Below, piece after piece: positions 1 to 8,640 of a stretch of 64,000 nucleotides of DNA; the stretch's first letter is position 1; the number at the start of each line of letters is the position of its first letter. The DNA is from Bradyrhizobium glycinis (GTDB lineage: Bacteria > Pseudomonadota > Alphaproteobacteria > Rhizobiales > Xanthobacteraceae). The notes under the pieces were generated by a model. That model did no database searches, was not told where the DNA came from, and saw nothing but the letters and a program-made list of their open reading frames with translations. The translations under genes and the position numbers were made by a program. Where the stretch lies: NCBI RefSeq assembly GCF_016031655.1, contig NZ_JACCHQ010000001.1:372001-436000 (forward strand), given 5' to 3'.

Positions 1-370
1 GTGCCGCGCCCTCGATTTTAACCAGCAGCGCGGCGCCGGCGGGCGTCAGGCGACACAATCGCGCGCGCCGATCGTCCTTGTTCACCGCGCGCTCGACCAG
101 GTTGCGCGCAGCGAGGCGTTTCAATGCGCCGGTCGTCGTGGTGCGATCGAGCGCGATATCGGCCGCCAAAGTGGTCTGATCGGCGGTTTCGCGCACCGCC
201 AGCGCCGAGAGCAGGCTGTATTGCAGCGGCGTGACCTCGAATTCGCCGCAGGCTTCCTGAAACAGCGCGACGTGAATCTGGTGCAGCCGGCGGATCAAAT
301 AGCCGGGCCGTTCCGACAATGGCCAGGGGCGGTGCTTGCCCCCGCTGCGACTTTTCCTGGCTTGCCGCAA
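1..370 (-). CDS. MarR-family transcriptional regulator, partial (C-terminus beyond left edge)
   Basis: Reading the - strand from a TTG at 370-368 gives 123 residues that match the MarR winged helix: an N-terminal dimer helix (ERPGYLIRRLHQIHVALF), then TPLQYSLLSALA, a recognition helix region (DIALDRTTTTGALKRLAARN) and the wing with the hallmark NKDDRRARLCRLTPAG. The TTG is preceded by GGGAGAG at 6 nt spacing, and no ATG in this frame fits better. The protein continues past base 1, so its last helices are not visible. It is divergent from the amidohydrolase/Mo-hydroxylase operor starting at 530, with a 14-bp palindrome between them, so it is probably the local ligand-responsive repressor or activator. 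Family assignment is secure; ligand unknown. Confidence 0.85.
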   Translation of the reverse strand, partial: MRQARKSRSGGKHRPWPLSERPGYLIRRLHQIHVALFQEACGEFEVTPLQYSLLSALAVRETADQTTLAADIALDRTTTTGALKRLAARNLVERAVNKDDRRARLCRLTPAGAALLVKIEGAA

Positions 371-467
371 TGCACGCTCTCCCAACCCCAGACCGTTCGC
401 GCTTAGCTCGATTCGAACGCGCTCGCCACAACAGGATCATGGCACGAAGCTTGCTTTTATCCAAATG

Positions 468-481
468 CGAAGCATGCTTCG
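468..481. promoter_or_regulatory. Perfect 14-bp palindrome, candidate MarR operator
   Basis: CGAAGCATGCTTCG is a perfect inverted repeat in the 159-bp divergent spacer between the MarR-type gene (start 370) and the amidohydrolase (start 530). A related half, CGAAGCTTGC, lies 23 bp upstream at 445-454. MarR dimers bind short palindromes in such divergent promoters. A weak promoter reading is TTGCTT (451-456) with ATGCTT (474-479) at 17-bp spacing, which would put the palindrome over the -10 region. The palindrome is seen directly; its function is inferred. Confidence 0.55.
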
Positions 482-529
482 TAATTCGAGAGCGGGGCAA
501 CCGCCTGCGCAAGAGTCAAGGAGAGCGCC

Positions 530-1807
530 ATGTCCGTCACTGCCAGCTTCGATCTTCTGCTGCGAGGTGGCCGCGTGATCTGTCCGGCCTCCGGCGTCGA
601 TGGCGTCAAGGACGTCGCCATTCGCAACGGCAAGATCGCGGCGGTTGCATCCGACATTCTGCCGACCAGCGCGAAGGAGGTCGTCGATGTCGGCGGCAAG
701 CTCGTGCTGCCCGGGCTGATCGACACCCACGCCCATGTCTATCAATATGTCTCGGGCCGCTTCGGCATGAACCCCGACATGGTGGGCGTGCAGTCCGGCG
801 TGACGACGCTGGTCGATCAGGGTGGTCCGTCCTGCATGACGCTGCCGGGCTTCCGCCATTTCATCGCGGAAGCCTCGGCCTCGCGCGTCTATGCGTTTCT
901 CTCCGCCTATCTCGTCGGCGGCCTCGAGGGTCATTTCTATCCGCAGCTCTACAGCCCCGACGGCGTCGACATCGATGCGACCGTCAAGGCCGCGACCGCC
1001 AATCTCGATCTCGTGCGCGGCATCAAGGCTCATGCCGAGATCGGCGGCTTCGCGCGCTGGGGCATTCGCGTCATCGAGATGGCGGCCGAGATCGGCAAGC
1101 GTGCCGACCTGCCGGTCTATGTGCATTTCGGCCAGCTCTGGGGCCTGCCCGAGAGCGGGGCCAATGGCGAGGACGCCGACACCATCCTCACCCGGGTGAT
1201 TCCGCTCTTGCGCGAGGACGACATCCTCGCTCATCCCTTCACGCGACATCCCGGCGGCTTCGTCAATCGCGAGGGCGAGGTGCATCCGGTGATCCAGGCC
1301 GCACTCGACCGCGGCCTGAAGGTCGATGTCGGCCACGGCAGCCATTTCTCCTATCGGCTCGCGAAAAAAGCGATCGCTGCCGGCATCATCCCGACCACGC
1401 TCGGCGCCGACATTCACGGCTACAACACCCATGTGCCCGCGCCGGCCGGAACGCCCGACCAGCACGAAGACGACGAGAACCATCCCTTCGCCGGCCAGGC
1501 CAAGTTCAGCCTGGTCCAGGCGATGAGCTCGATGATGGCACTCGGCCTGTCGCTGGAGCAGGTGGTGCCGATGGTCACCTCCAATCCCGCAAAGATGCTC
1601 GGCCGCAGCGAGGTGATCGGTGCGCTCAAGATCGGCATGGACGCCGACGTCTCCGTGCTCACGGAGCAGAATGGCCGCTTCGTCCTCAAGGACAACGAGA
1701 AGAATGAGGTGATTGCCGAGCGCCTGCTGCAGCCGGCCTTCTGCCTGCGCGCCGGCACCCGCTTCGACGCGGTCGCGCCGATCCTGCCGCAGGCCGTCGC
1801 GGCATAA
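530..1807 (+). CDS. Amidohydrolase/deacetylase-family metallohydrolase
   Basis: This 425-residue cytoplasmic TIM-barrel metal hydrolase belongs to the amidohydrolase superfamily, near the deacetylase/dihydroorotase-like group. The N-terminal beta-sandwich (LLLRGGRVICPASGVDG) leads into the DTHAHV metal motif (H67, H69). K166 is the likely carboxylated lysine, H199 and H235 or H240 are further metal ligands, and D294 in LGADIHGY is the catalytic Asp. The ATG follows AAGGAGAG. It is the first gene of the operon and lies 9 bp before the Mo-hydroxylase large subunit, suggesting that it opens or deacylates the hydroxylase's substrate or product. The exact substrate (N-acyl, cyclic amide or lactone) cannot be read from sequence. 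Confidence 0.85.
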   Translation: MSVTASFDLLLRGGRVICPASGVDGVKDVAIRNGKIAAVASDILPTSAKEVVDVGGKLVLPGLIDTHAHVYQYVSGRFGMNPDMVGVQSGVTTLVDQGGPSCMTLPGFRHFIAEASASRVYAFLSAYLVGGLEGHFYPQLYSPDGVDIDATVKAATANLDLVRGIKAHAEIGGFARWGIRVIEMAAEIGKRADLPVYVHFGQLWGLPESGANGEDADTILTRVIPLLREDDILAHPFTRHPGGFVNREGEVHPVIQAALDRGLKVDVGHGSHFSYRLAKKAIAAGIIPTTLGADIHGYNTHVPAPAGTPDQHEDDENHPFAGQAKFSLVQAMSSMMALGLSLEQVVPMVTSNPAKMLGRSEVIGALKIGMDADVSVLTEQNGRFVLKDNEKNEVIAERLLQPAFCLRAGTRFDAVAPILPQAVAA

Positions 1808-1816
1808 GGCCCGGCA

Positions 1817-4210
1817 GTGCAGGAGAACGCCGCGTTGCGCAACGAGCGAGAATTTCCGCACGGAAAGGCGGGGCAAGGCGTTGGCGCGCGGCTGCCGCGC
1901 AAGGAAGACGACCGCCTGATGCGCGGCCGCGGCCAATATGTCGGGGACGTCAGGCTCGCCGGTCTTCAGGACGTCGCCTTCGTGCGCAGCCCGCTGGCGC
2001 ATGCACGCATCCACGGCATCCATGTGCCCGAATGTCATCGCGGCAGCGTGTTCACGGCGGCCGATCTCGTTGGCATCAAGCCGATCCGGGCGGTGTCGGG
2101 GCTGCCGGGCTTCAAGATATCCGAACAACCGGTGCTCGCCACCGGCAAGGTGCGCCAGGTCGGCGAGCTCGTTGCGATGTGCCTTGCGCCGACGCGCGCC
2201 GAGGCCGAGGACATCGCGTCCTCCGTGACGCTCGATCTGGAGGAGCTGCCTGCGGTGTATGACATGCTGAAGGCGCGCGAGCCCGGCTCGGCGCTGGTGC
2301 ATGAGCATTGGGGCGACAACGTCTTCCTGGAGACCAATTACGAGGTCGACATCTCCGCCGCGCTCGACGCGCCGATCAAGGTGACGCGCGAGATCTCGAC
2401 GGCGCGGCAATGCATGTCGCCGCTGGAAGGCCGCGGCGTGGTCGCGACCTTCGACAGGAGACTCGACCAGCTCACGCTGCATTCGGCGGCGCAGATGCCG
2501 CACATCACGCGCAGCGGCCTTGCCGAATGCCTCGGCATGGAGGAGGGCCAGATCCGCGTCATCTCGCCCGACGTCGGCGGCGGTTTCGGCCACAAGGGCA
2601 TTCTGCTGCCCGAAGAGGTCTGCCTGTCCTGGCTGACGATGCGCTGCGGCCATCCCGTGCGCTGGCTCGAAGACCGCCGCGAGCATCTCGTCGCCAGCTC
2701 CAATTGCCGCGAGCATCATTACAAGATCACGGTTTATGCCGACCGCGACGGCGGCTTGCGCGGCATCGACTGCGAAGCGACGGTGGATTCCGGCGCCTAT
2801 TCGTCCTATCCGTTCTCCGCCTGTCTCGAAGCCGCGCAGGTCGCCAGCATCCTGCCCGGTCCCTACAAGATGCCGGCCTATCGTTGCCGCACCTTCTCGG
2901 TCGCCACCAACAAATGCCCGATCCTGCCCTATCGCGGCGTCGCGCGCACCGGCGTCTGCTTTGCGCTGGAATTGATGCTGGACCTCGTGGCGGCCGAAGC
3001 CGGGCTTGAGCCCGGAGAGGTGCGGCTGCGCAATCTGGTGCGCCCCGAGCAGATGCCGTTCGACAACATCACCAGGAAGCATTTTGACAGTGGCGATTAT
3101 CCGGAAGCGATGCGCCGCGCGCTCGCGGCCATCGACATCGACGCCATCCGCGCCAGGCAAAAGCAGGGCGAGACCGACGGCCGTCGCATCGGCGTCGGCG
3201 TTTCAATCTATTGCGAGCAGGCCGCGCACGGCACCTCGGTCTATTCCGGCTGGGGCATCCCCATGGTGCCGGGCCATGAACAGGCCTCGGCGCGCCTGAC
3301 GCCGGACGGCGGCCTCGAACTCCGCGTCGGCGTGCACTCGCACGGGCAGGGCATGGAGACGACGCTCGCCCAGGTCGCGCACGAAATCCTCGGCGTGGAT
3401 GTCGCGAACATCCGCATCGTGCTCGGCGACACCGCGATGACGCCCTATTCGACCGGCACCTGGGGCTCGCGCTCGATGGTGATGGCGGGTGGTGCGGTCG
3501 CGACCGCCTGCCGCGAGCTCGGCGAACGTGCGCGCCGCATCGGCGCGAAACTCTTGCAGCACGATCCGGCCTCCGTGGTGTTGCAGAACGGCGAGGTGCG
3601 CGGCGTCAACGGCAGCGTCAGCCTGAAGGCGATCGCCCACACCTGGTACCGCCGCCCGCAGGATTTGCCGCCAGACGTCGATCCCGGCGGGCTCGAGGTC
3701 ACGCAGGGCTACAAGCCGTTGCGGGACAGCGGCACCTTCAGCTACGCCGCGCATGCAGCCATCGTCGCGGTCGATCCCGATATCGGCGAGGTCGAGATCC
3801 TCGACTACGTCATCGTCGAGGACGGCGGCGTGCTGGTCAATCCGCTCGTCGTCGACGGCCAGATCTATGGCGGCCTCGCGCAAGGCATCGGCACCGTGCT
3901 CTACGAGGAAATGCCGTTCGACGCCTCCGGCCAGCCGCTGGCGACGACGCTTGCGGATTACCTGCTGCCCGGACCGACCGAGGTCCCGGCCGCGCGCCTC
4001 GACCACATGGAGACGCCGTCGCCCTATACGCAATTCGGCGTGAAAGGCATCGGCGAGGGCGGAGCCATCGCACCGCCCGCCGCGATTGCCAACGCGGTCA
4101 ACGACGCGCTGCGACCGCTCGGCGTCGAGCTGATGCAGTCGCCGATCACGCCGCATCGGATCGTCGCGGCGGTGCTGGCCGCGCGTGCGGCTGAGAGGAG
4201 CGCGGCATGA
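1817..4210 (+). CDS. Xanthine-dehydrogenase-family Mo-cofactor (large) subunit, locus A
   Basis: The 797-residue catalytic subunit of a molybdenum hydroxylase binds molybdopterin cytosine dinucleotide and hydroxylates an activated C-H with water. In order: an N-terminal a/b hammerhead domain (about 20-140), the Mo-binding loop SPDVGGGFGHKG, the substrate-loop motif PYRGVARTG, GVHSHGQGMETT, TGTWGSRS, and the catalytic Glu in KGIGEGG (E747). It has PYRG rather than AYxCSFR, so it is not a form I CO dehydrogenase. The frame opens at GTG 1817, but TTG 1835 has a far better ribosome site (AGGAGA, 8 nt away) and may be the true start. It overlaps the FAD subunit gene by ATGA. Confidence 0.92.
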   Translation: MQENAALRNEREFPHGKAGQGVGARLPRKEDDRLMRGRGQYVGDVRLAGLQDVAFVRSPLAHARIHGIHVPECHRGSVFTAADLVGIKPIRAVSGLPGFKISEQPVLATGKVRQVGELVAMCLAPTRAEAEDIASSVTLDLEELPAVYDMLKAREPGSALVHEHWGDNVFLETNYEVDISAALDAPIKVTREISTARQCMSPLEGRGVVATFDRRLDQLTLHSAAQMPHITRSGLAECLGMEEGQIRVISPDVGGGFGHKGILLPEEVCLSWLTMRCGHPVRWLEDRREHLVASSNCREHHYKITVYADRDGGLRGIDCEATVDSGAYSSYPFSACLEAAQVASILPGPYKMPAYRCRTFSVATNKCPILPYRGVARTGVCFALELMLDLVAAEAGLEPGEVRLRNLVRPEQMPFDNITRKHFDSGDYPEAMRRALAAIDIDAIRARQKQGETDGRRIGVGVSIYCEQAAHGTSVYSGWGIPMVPGHEQASARLTPDGGLELRVGVHSHGQGMETTLAQVAHEILGVDVANIRIVLGDTAMTPYSTGTWGSRSMVMAGGAVATACRELGERARRIGAKLLQHDPASVVLQNGEVRGVNGSVSLKAIAHTWYRRPQDLPPDVDPGGLEVTQGYKPLRDSGTFSYAAHAAIVAVDPDIGEVEILDYVIVEDGGVLVNPLVVDGQIYGGLAQGIGTVLYEEMPFDASGQPLATTLADYLLPGPTEVPAARLDHMETPSPYTQFGVKGIGEGGAIAPPAAIANAVNDALRPLGVELMQSPITPHRIVAAVLAARAAERSAA

Positions 4211-5043
4211 AACCGGCGCCCTTCGCTTACGAGCGCCCGCGCGACCTCAATGCGGCCCTGTCGATGCTGGCCGCAAGCAATGGATCGGCCAAGATCATCG
4301 CCGGCGGACAGTCGCTCGGCCCCATGCTCAATCTGCGTCTGGTGCAGCCGGAGCTAATCGTCGACATCTCGGGCCTTGCCGAGCTCAAGCGCGCAGAGGT
4401 TTCTGGCAGCGAACTCGTGCTGGGCGCTCTCGTCACCCATGCCGATATCGAGGACGGCCGCACCGCAGACGTCACCCGCGGCGCCATGCGCGGCGTCGCG
4501 GCCAACATCGCCTATCGCGCGGTGCGCAACCGCGGCACGATCGGCGGCTCGCTCAGTCATGCCGATCCCGCCGCGGACTGGATTTCGGCGCTGGCGGCCC
4601 TGGGCGCGCGCGTGACGCTGCGCAGCCTTGCCGGTGCGCGCACCCTGGCGATCGAAGCCTTCATCGTCGGTGCGCTGGAATCCGCGCTGCGTGCCGGCGA
4701 AATCGTCGAGGCGGTCCACGTGCCGGCACGCTCGGCGTCGGGGCATTGGGGCTACGCCAAGAGCTGCCGCAAGACCGGCGAATTCGCCCATGCCCTCGGC
4801 GCGGTGCTGATCGATCCCGCCGCCGCTTCGGCGCGTGTCGTGATCGGTGCGATCGATACCGCGCCGATCGTCGTCACCGATGCCGCAGCGCTATTCGGTG
4901 GCCGGATCACCGCCGACTACAAGCAGCGTTTCGATGCAGGCGCCGCTAATGCGCTCCTGGCGAAAGCGGGCATCGGCGATGCCGCGCAGCGCCACATCCA
5001 TGTCAGCGTGCTGAAGCGCGCCGTCCAGGAGGCCTCGGCATGA
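4207..5043 (+). CDS. FAD-binding medium subunit of Mo hydroxylase, locus A
   Basis: This 278-residue CoxM/XdhB-like flavoprotein subunit passes electrons from the Fe-S clusters to an acceptor. The FAD-binding PCMH fold shows the AGGQSLGPMLNLRL loop near residues 36-50 and the second pyrophosphate-binding motif TIGGSLSHADPAADW near 113-127, followed by a C-terminal CO-dehydrogenase flavoprotein domain. Its ATG overlaps the large-subunit stop (ATGA) and its own stop overlaps the next gene in the same way, so the three subunits are translationally coupled. Length is typical for the family. Confidence 0.93.
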   Translation: MKPAPFAYERPRDLNAALSMLAASNGSAKIIAGGQSLGPMLNLRLVQPELIVDISGLAELKRAEVSGSELVLGALVTHADIEDGRTADVTRGAMRGVAANIAYRAVRNRGTIGGSLSHADPAADWISALAALGARVTLRSLAGARTLAIEAFIVGALESALRAGEIVEAVHVPARSASGHWGYAKSCRKTGEFAHALGAVLIDPAAASARVVIGAIDTAPIVVTDAAALFGGRITADYKQRFDAGAANALLAKAGIGDAAQRHIHVSVLKRAVQEASA

Positions 5044-6236
5044 CCACGATCGCGCTTCAGGTCAATCGCCGCGCGGTGGAGTTGCCCGCCGAGCCGCGCA
5101 CCAGCCTTGCCGATTTCGTCCGCGACAAGCTCGATCTCACCGGCACGCATCTCGGCTGCGAGCATGGGGTCTGCGGCGCCTGCACCGTGCTGCTCGATGG
5201 CGTGCCGGCACGCTCCTGCATCACCTATGCGGCAGCCTGCGAGGGTGCCGATGTTACCACCATCGAAGGCCTCGACGAGGACGAGATCACCACCGAGCTG
5301 CGCGCTGCCTTCACCCGCGAACACGCGTTGCAATGCGGGTATTGCACGCCGGGCATGCTGGTTTCGGCGCGCGACCTGGTGCTGCGTCTGCCCGTCGCCG
5401 ACGAGCGCCGCATCCGCGTCGGCCTCAGCGGCAATCTCTGCCGCTGCACCGGCTATGTCGGCATCGTGCGCGCGGTGCAGTCCGTGATCGAGGCAAGGCG
5501 CGCGCGCAACGTCGCCCCGCAGTCCGATGGCGGTCGGACCGTCCTTGGTCCTGCCGGCTCGGGGCGAGCGGCGACCGCCCGGAACGAGGTGCGGCCTGCG
5601 CGGCACGCGCCAGCTCCGGCATCGGAAGGTGCCACCCCAAGCAGCATCCCCGACTTCATACCGGCAACAATGCTCGATCAGCGCTTCACCCTGCCGCATC
5701 CGCCGGCAAAGGTGTTCGCGATGTTCGAGGATATCGCAGGCATCGCCGCCTGCCTTCCCGGCGTGTCACTGAAGTCGCCGCCAAGGCCGGAGCGCGTCGA
5801 AGGATCAATCCGCGTCAGGCTCGGGCCGATCGCCGCGAGCTTCGAGGGCGCCGCACGCGTCGAGCGAGATTCCGCGACACTCTCGGGGCGCATCGTCGGC
5901 ATCGGCACCGACCAGCGCAGCCATTCGGCGACGCAGGGCGAGATCCGTTACCGCCTGCTGCCGCTCGAAGGCGGTGCGGCGACCGCGGTCGAATTGTCGA
6001 TCGGCTACACGCTCACGGGAATGCTGGCTCAGGTCGGTCGTCCCGGCCTAGTGCGAGACCTTGCAAAACGTCTCGTCGCGGAGTTCGCCGCCAATCTCGA
6101 TCGCCACATGTCCGGCGCCTCGTCGGGGCAGGCAGCTCCGGCGGAGCTCAGCTTCCGGTCGATTGCATCGGACGTCTTGCGAGCCCGGCTCGCTCAAATA
6201 TTTCGCCGCGCCTTCGGAAGAGGTGGCGCGGAATGA
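5040..6236 (+). CDS. [2Fe-2S] small subunit fused to SRPBCC/CoxG-like domain
   Basis: The first about 152 of 398 residues are a complete Mo-hydroxylase iron-sulfur subunit: plant-type ferredoxin cluster (C40, C45, C48, C60) and alpha-helical cluster (C99, C102, C134, C136; motifs CGYCTPGM and CRCTG). A low-complexity Ala/Arg/Pro linker (about 153-205) joins it to an SRPBCC domain (about 211-370; MLDQRFTLPHPPAKVFAMFEDI, CLPGV, GTDQRSHSATQGEI), the fold of CoxG. A basic amphipathic C-terminal tail follows (LRARLAQIFRRAFGRG). In CO-dehydrogenase operons these parts are normally two genes. The SRPBCC partner has been linked to membrane or quinone contact, so the fusion may tether the enzyme to its electron acceptor; that step is inference. 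Confidence 0.92.
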   Translation: MTTIALQVNRRAVELPAEPRTSLADFVRDKLDLTGTHLGCEHGVCGACTVLLDGVPARSCITYAAACEGADVTTIEGLDEDEITTELRAAFTREHALQCGYCTPGMLVSARDLVLRLPVADERRIRVGLSGNLCRCTGYVGIVRAVQSVIEARRARNVAPQSDGGRTVLGPAGSGRAATARNEVRPARHAPAPASEGATPSSIPDFIPATMLDQRFTLPHPPAKVFAMFEDIAGIAACLPGVSLKSPPRPERVEGSIRVRLGPIAASFEGAARVERDSATLSGRIVGIGTDQRSHSATQGEIRYRLLPLEGGAATAVELSIGYTLTGMLAQVGRPGLVRDLAKRLVAEFAANLDRHMSGASSGQAAPAELSFRSIASDVLRARLAQIFRRAFGRGGAE

Positions 6237-6329
6237 TCGGCGCGCCGGCGCCGCGGAGTGACGAAGCCTTGGAGTGACGAAGCTTTGGACGACCGTGGAT
6301 ATCAACAGCGTGGGATTTGGAGAGACAAC

Positions 6330-7484
6330 ATGACACGAGCACTCGGACTGGTTCCGGCCATCGCGCTTGCGACGGCCTTGTTCGGCGGCACGGCAGGGGC
6401 GCAGACGATCAAGATCGGCATCAACGAGCCGCTCACCGGCGCGTTCGCGGCCTCCGGGACCTATGTGGTCAACGGCGCCAAGATCGCCGCCGACGAGATC
6501 AACGCCAAGGGCGGCGTCCTCGGCAAGAAGATCGAGCTCGTCATCGAGGACAACAAGAGCAACCCGACGGAGGCCGCCGCCGTTGCCGAGAAGCTCATCA
6601 CCAGCGACAAGGTGCCGGTCCTGATGGGCGCCTGGGGCTCGAGCCTGACGCTCGCGGTGATGCCCAAGCTGATGGAATACGAGACGCCGATGGTGGTGGA
6701 GACCTCGTCCTCCGGCAAGATCACGACGACGGGTAATCCCTTCATCTTCCGCATCTCGCCGCCCTCGGCGGTCGAGGCGGCCGCGTTCAAGAACATCGTC
6801 GACAAGCTCGCGCTCAAGAAGGTCGACTTCCTCGTCATCAACAACGACTGGGGGCGCGGCACCGCCGAGGACTTCAGCAAGATGATGAAGGACAAGGGCA
6901 TCACCATCGGCCTCGTCGAAACCATGGATCAGGGCGCGCAGGACATGAGCGCGCAGCTTTCCAAGATCAAGAGCTCGGATTCCGAGACGGTCATCGTGAC
7001 GACCGCAGTCGATCAGCTGACCCTGATCTTCAAGCAAGCCGCCGCGCTCGGCCTGAAGAAGCGCATCATCACCACCGGCGGCTCGCAGAACCCGGACCAG
7101 ATCATCGCTCAGGCGGGAGCGGCCGCCAACGGCACCATGCATCTGACGACCTTCCTGCCCTGGTTCCCGGACAAGACGCCGAACCCGGAAGCCACCAATT
7201 ATTTCATCGCGGAATGGAAGAAGCGCGGCTTCGAGTTCGCGGGCTGCACCGAGAGTTTCCGCGGCTATGACGGCATCCGCACCGTGGCTGCCGCGATCGA
7301 GAAGGCCGGCAAGGCCGAGCCCGCCGCGATCAAGGCGGCGCTCTGGAACATCAACATCAAGGGGCTGAACGGCGACATCGTATTCCGCAAGTCGGGCCCC
7401 GAGGGCAAGGAGAGCGGTCAGAGCCAGCCGAACGTCTATCTCATCGAGATCAACGACGGCAAGATCGAGATGAAGACCCTTTAA
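6330..7484 (+). CDS. ABC transporter substrate-binding protein, branched-chain amino-acid type (locus A)
   Basis: A 384-residue periplasmic binding protein of the LivJ/LivK (Peripla_BP_6) family. A Sec signal peptide covers residues 1-24 (MTRALGLVPAIALATALFGG, cleavage after AGA), followed by IKIGINEPLTGAFAASG, the usual start of this fold. The start is ATG 6330 with GGAGAG 5 nt upstream; open sequence before it lacks a ribosome site. It precedes the LivHMGF-like genes and follows the Mo hydroxylase, so it probably captures that enzyme's substrate or precursor. Such proteins bind amino acids, amides, urea and aromatic acids; which one is unknown here. Confidence 0.92.
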   Translation: MTRALGLVPAIALATALFGGTAGAQTIKIGINEPLTGAFAASGTYVVNGAKIAADEINAKGGVLGKKIELVIEDNKSNPTEAAAVAEKLITSDKVPVLMGAWGSSLTLAVMPKLMEYETPMVVETSSSGKITTTGNPFIFRISPPSAVEAAAFKNIVDKLALKKVDFLVINNDWGRGTAEDFSKMMKDKGITIGLVETMDQGAQDMSAQLSKIKSSDSETVIVTTAVDQLTLIFKQAAALGLKKRIITTGGSQNPDQIIAQAGAAANGTMHLTTFLPWFPDKTPNPEATNYFIAEWKKRGFEFAGCTESFRGYDGIRTVAAAIEKAGKAEPAAIKAALWNINIKGLNGDIVFRKSGPEGKESGQSQPNVYLIEINDGKIEMKTL

Positions 7485-7697
7485 AGCGCGATGAGATCAG
7501 GTTCGATGCAGCAACGAAGGAGGTGCGCTCCCTCGCCCGCTTGCGGGAGAGGGCTGGGGAGAGGGTGTCTCCGCAACGGGACCATCCCCAAGAGGAAAAA
7601 GCCCTCACCCGCGCCTTCGGCGCGACCTCTCCCGCAAGCGGGAGAGGTTGCACCGAGCCTGTGGCAATCGATCCAACCTAAAGCCATTCCGCTTTAG
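7485..7697. repeat. Intergenic palindromic repeat region
   Basis: The 283-bp gap between the binding protein and the permease holds no gene but is packed with repeats. A GC-rich element has two opposed copies of a CCCGC-TTG-CGGGAGAGG hairpin unit (about 7528-7556 and 7602-7647). At 7678-7697 a CTAAAGC / GCTTTAG hairpin has a 6-nt loop. The AAAGCGCGATGAGAT sequence directly after the binding-protein stop resembles the element at 62861. The hairpins could stabilise the upstream mRNA and give high binding-protein expression relative to the permeases; that role is inferred. Confidence 0.75.
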
Positions 7698-7767
7698 CCT
7701 CAGTCAATCCCGGGCGAGGGCGGCACGTTGCGGCCCTCGCCGGCATCCAGAATATCCAGGAACAGCC

Positions 7768-8640
7768 TTGAGCGAATTCCTCCAGCATCTGATCAACATG
7801 CTCGTGCTCGGCGGCACCTATGCGCTGCTGGGCATCGGGCTGACCTTGATCTTCGGCATCATGAACGTCGTGAACTTCACGCATGGCGTGCTCTACACGT
7901 TCGGCGCCTACATCATGTTCATCGTGGTGCAGCAGCTCGGGCTGAACTTCTTTCTCGCGCTCCCCGTGGCCGTGCTGGCCGGATGGCTGCTGGGTGCGGC
8001 CATCGAATTGACCTTGCTGCGCCCGCTGCGCGGCTCCGACATCGACACCACCATGCTGGTGATGATCGGCGCCTGGATCGCGATGCAGTCGGGCACGCTG
8101 TGGATCTGGGGCGGAGTCGCCAAATCTGTGGCAACACCATTCCCGGAGGCGCCGCTGGTGCTCGGGCCGGTCTCCGTTTCATGGCTGCGCCTGTTCGTGC
8201 TCGCCGCGGCGGCCATGTTGATCCTGGTGACGTATCTGCTCATCAACAAGACCAGCCTCGGCCGCGCGATGCGGGCGACCTTCCAGGATCACGACACGGC
8301 ATCCCTGATGGGCGTCAATGTCGACATGATCTACACCTCGACCTTCGCGATCGGCTCCAGCCTGGCCGCCGCCGCGGGCGCGCTGCTCGGGCCGGTCTAC
8401 GTGATCTTCCCGCAGATGGGCGATCTCGCCGCGGTCAAGGCCTTCGCCATCGTCATCCTCGGCGGCCTCGGCAACATCACGGGCGCGGTGATCGGCGGCT
8501 TCATCCTGGCGCTGGCAGAGGAGCTCGGCGCCGGCTACGTCTCGTCAGGCTACCGCGATGCCATGGGTTTCGTGATCATCATCGCGGTCCTGATCTTCCG
8601 GCCGACCGGCCTGTTCGCGCGCGCGGAGCGCGTCGGATGA
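7768..8640 (+). CDS. ABC transporter permease, LivH type (locus A)
   Basis: A 290-residue inner-membrane permease of the branched-chain amino-acid (HAAT) class with about eight hydrophobic segments. The typical N-terminus NMLVLGGTYALLGIGLTLIFGIMNVVNFTHG is followed by the conserved AVKAFAIVILGGLGNITGAVIGG near the C-terminus, the ATPase-coupling loop. The chosen start is TTG 7768, with AGGA 6 nt upstream, giving SEFLQHLINMLVLGG; an upstream extension would run into the repeat. Its stop overlaps livM by ATGA. It forms the channel together with the next gene. Confidence 0.92.
   Translation: MSEFLQHLINMLVLGGTYALLGIGLTLIFGIMNVVNFTHGVLYTFGAYIMFIVVQQLGLNFFLALPVAVLAGWLLGAAIELTLLRPLRGSDIDTTMLVMIGAWIAMQSGTLWIWGGVAKSVATPFPEAPLVLGPVSVSWLRLFVLAAAAMLILVTYLLINKTSLGRAMRATFQDHDTASLMGVNVDMIYTSTFAIGSSLAAAAGALLGPVYVIFPQMGDLAAVKAFAIVILGGLGNITGAVIGGFILALAEELGAGYVSSGYRDAMGFVIIIAVLIFRPTGLFARAERVG

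Noticed and set aside
437..3160. Very long open frame on the - strand across the amidohydrolase and Mo large subunit (about 900 codons)
   Set aside because: It is the antisense shadow of two well-supported genes, caused by GC-rich third-position bias; its translation is Arg/Asp/His-rich low-complexity with no family motif.
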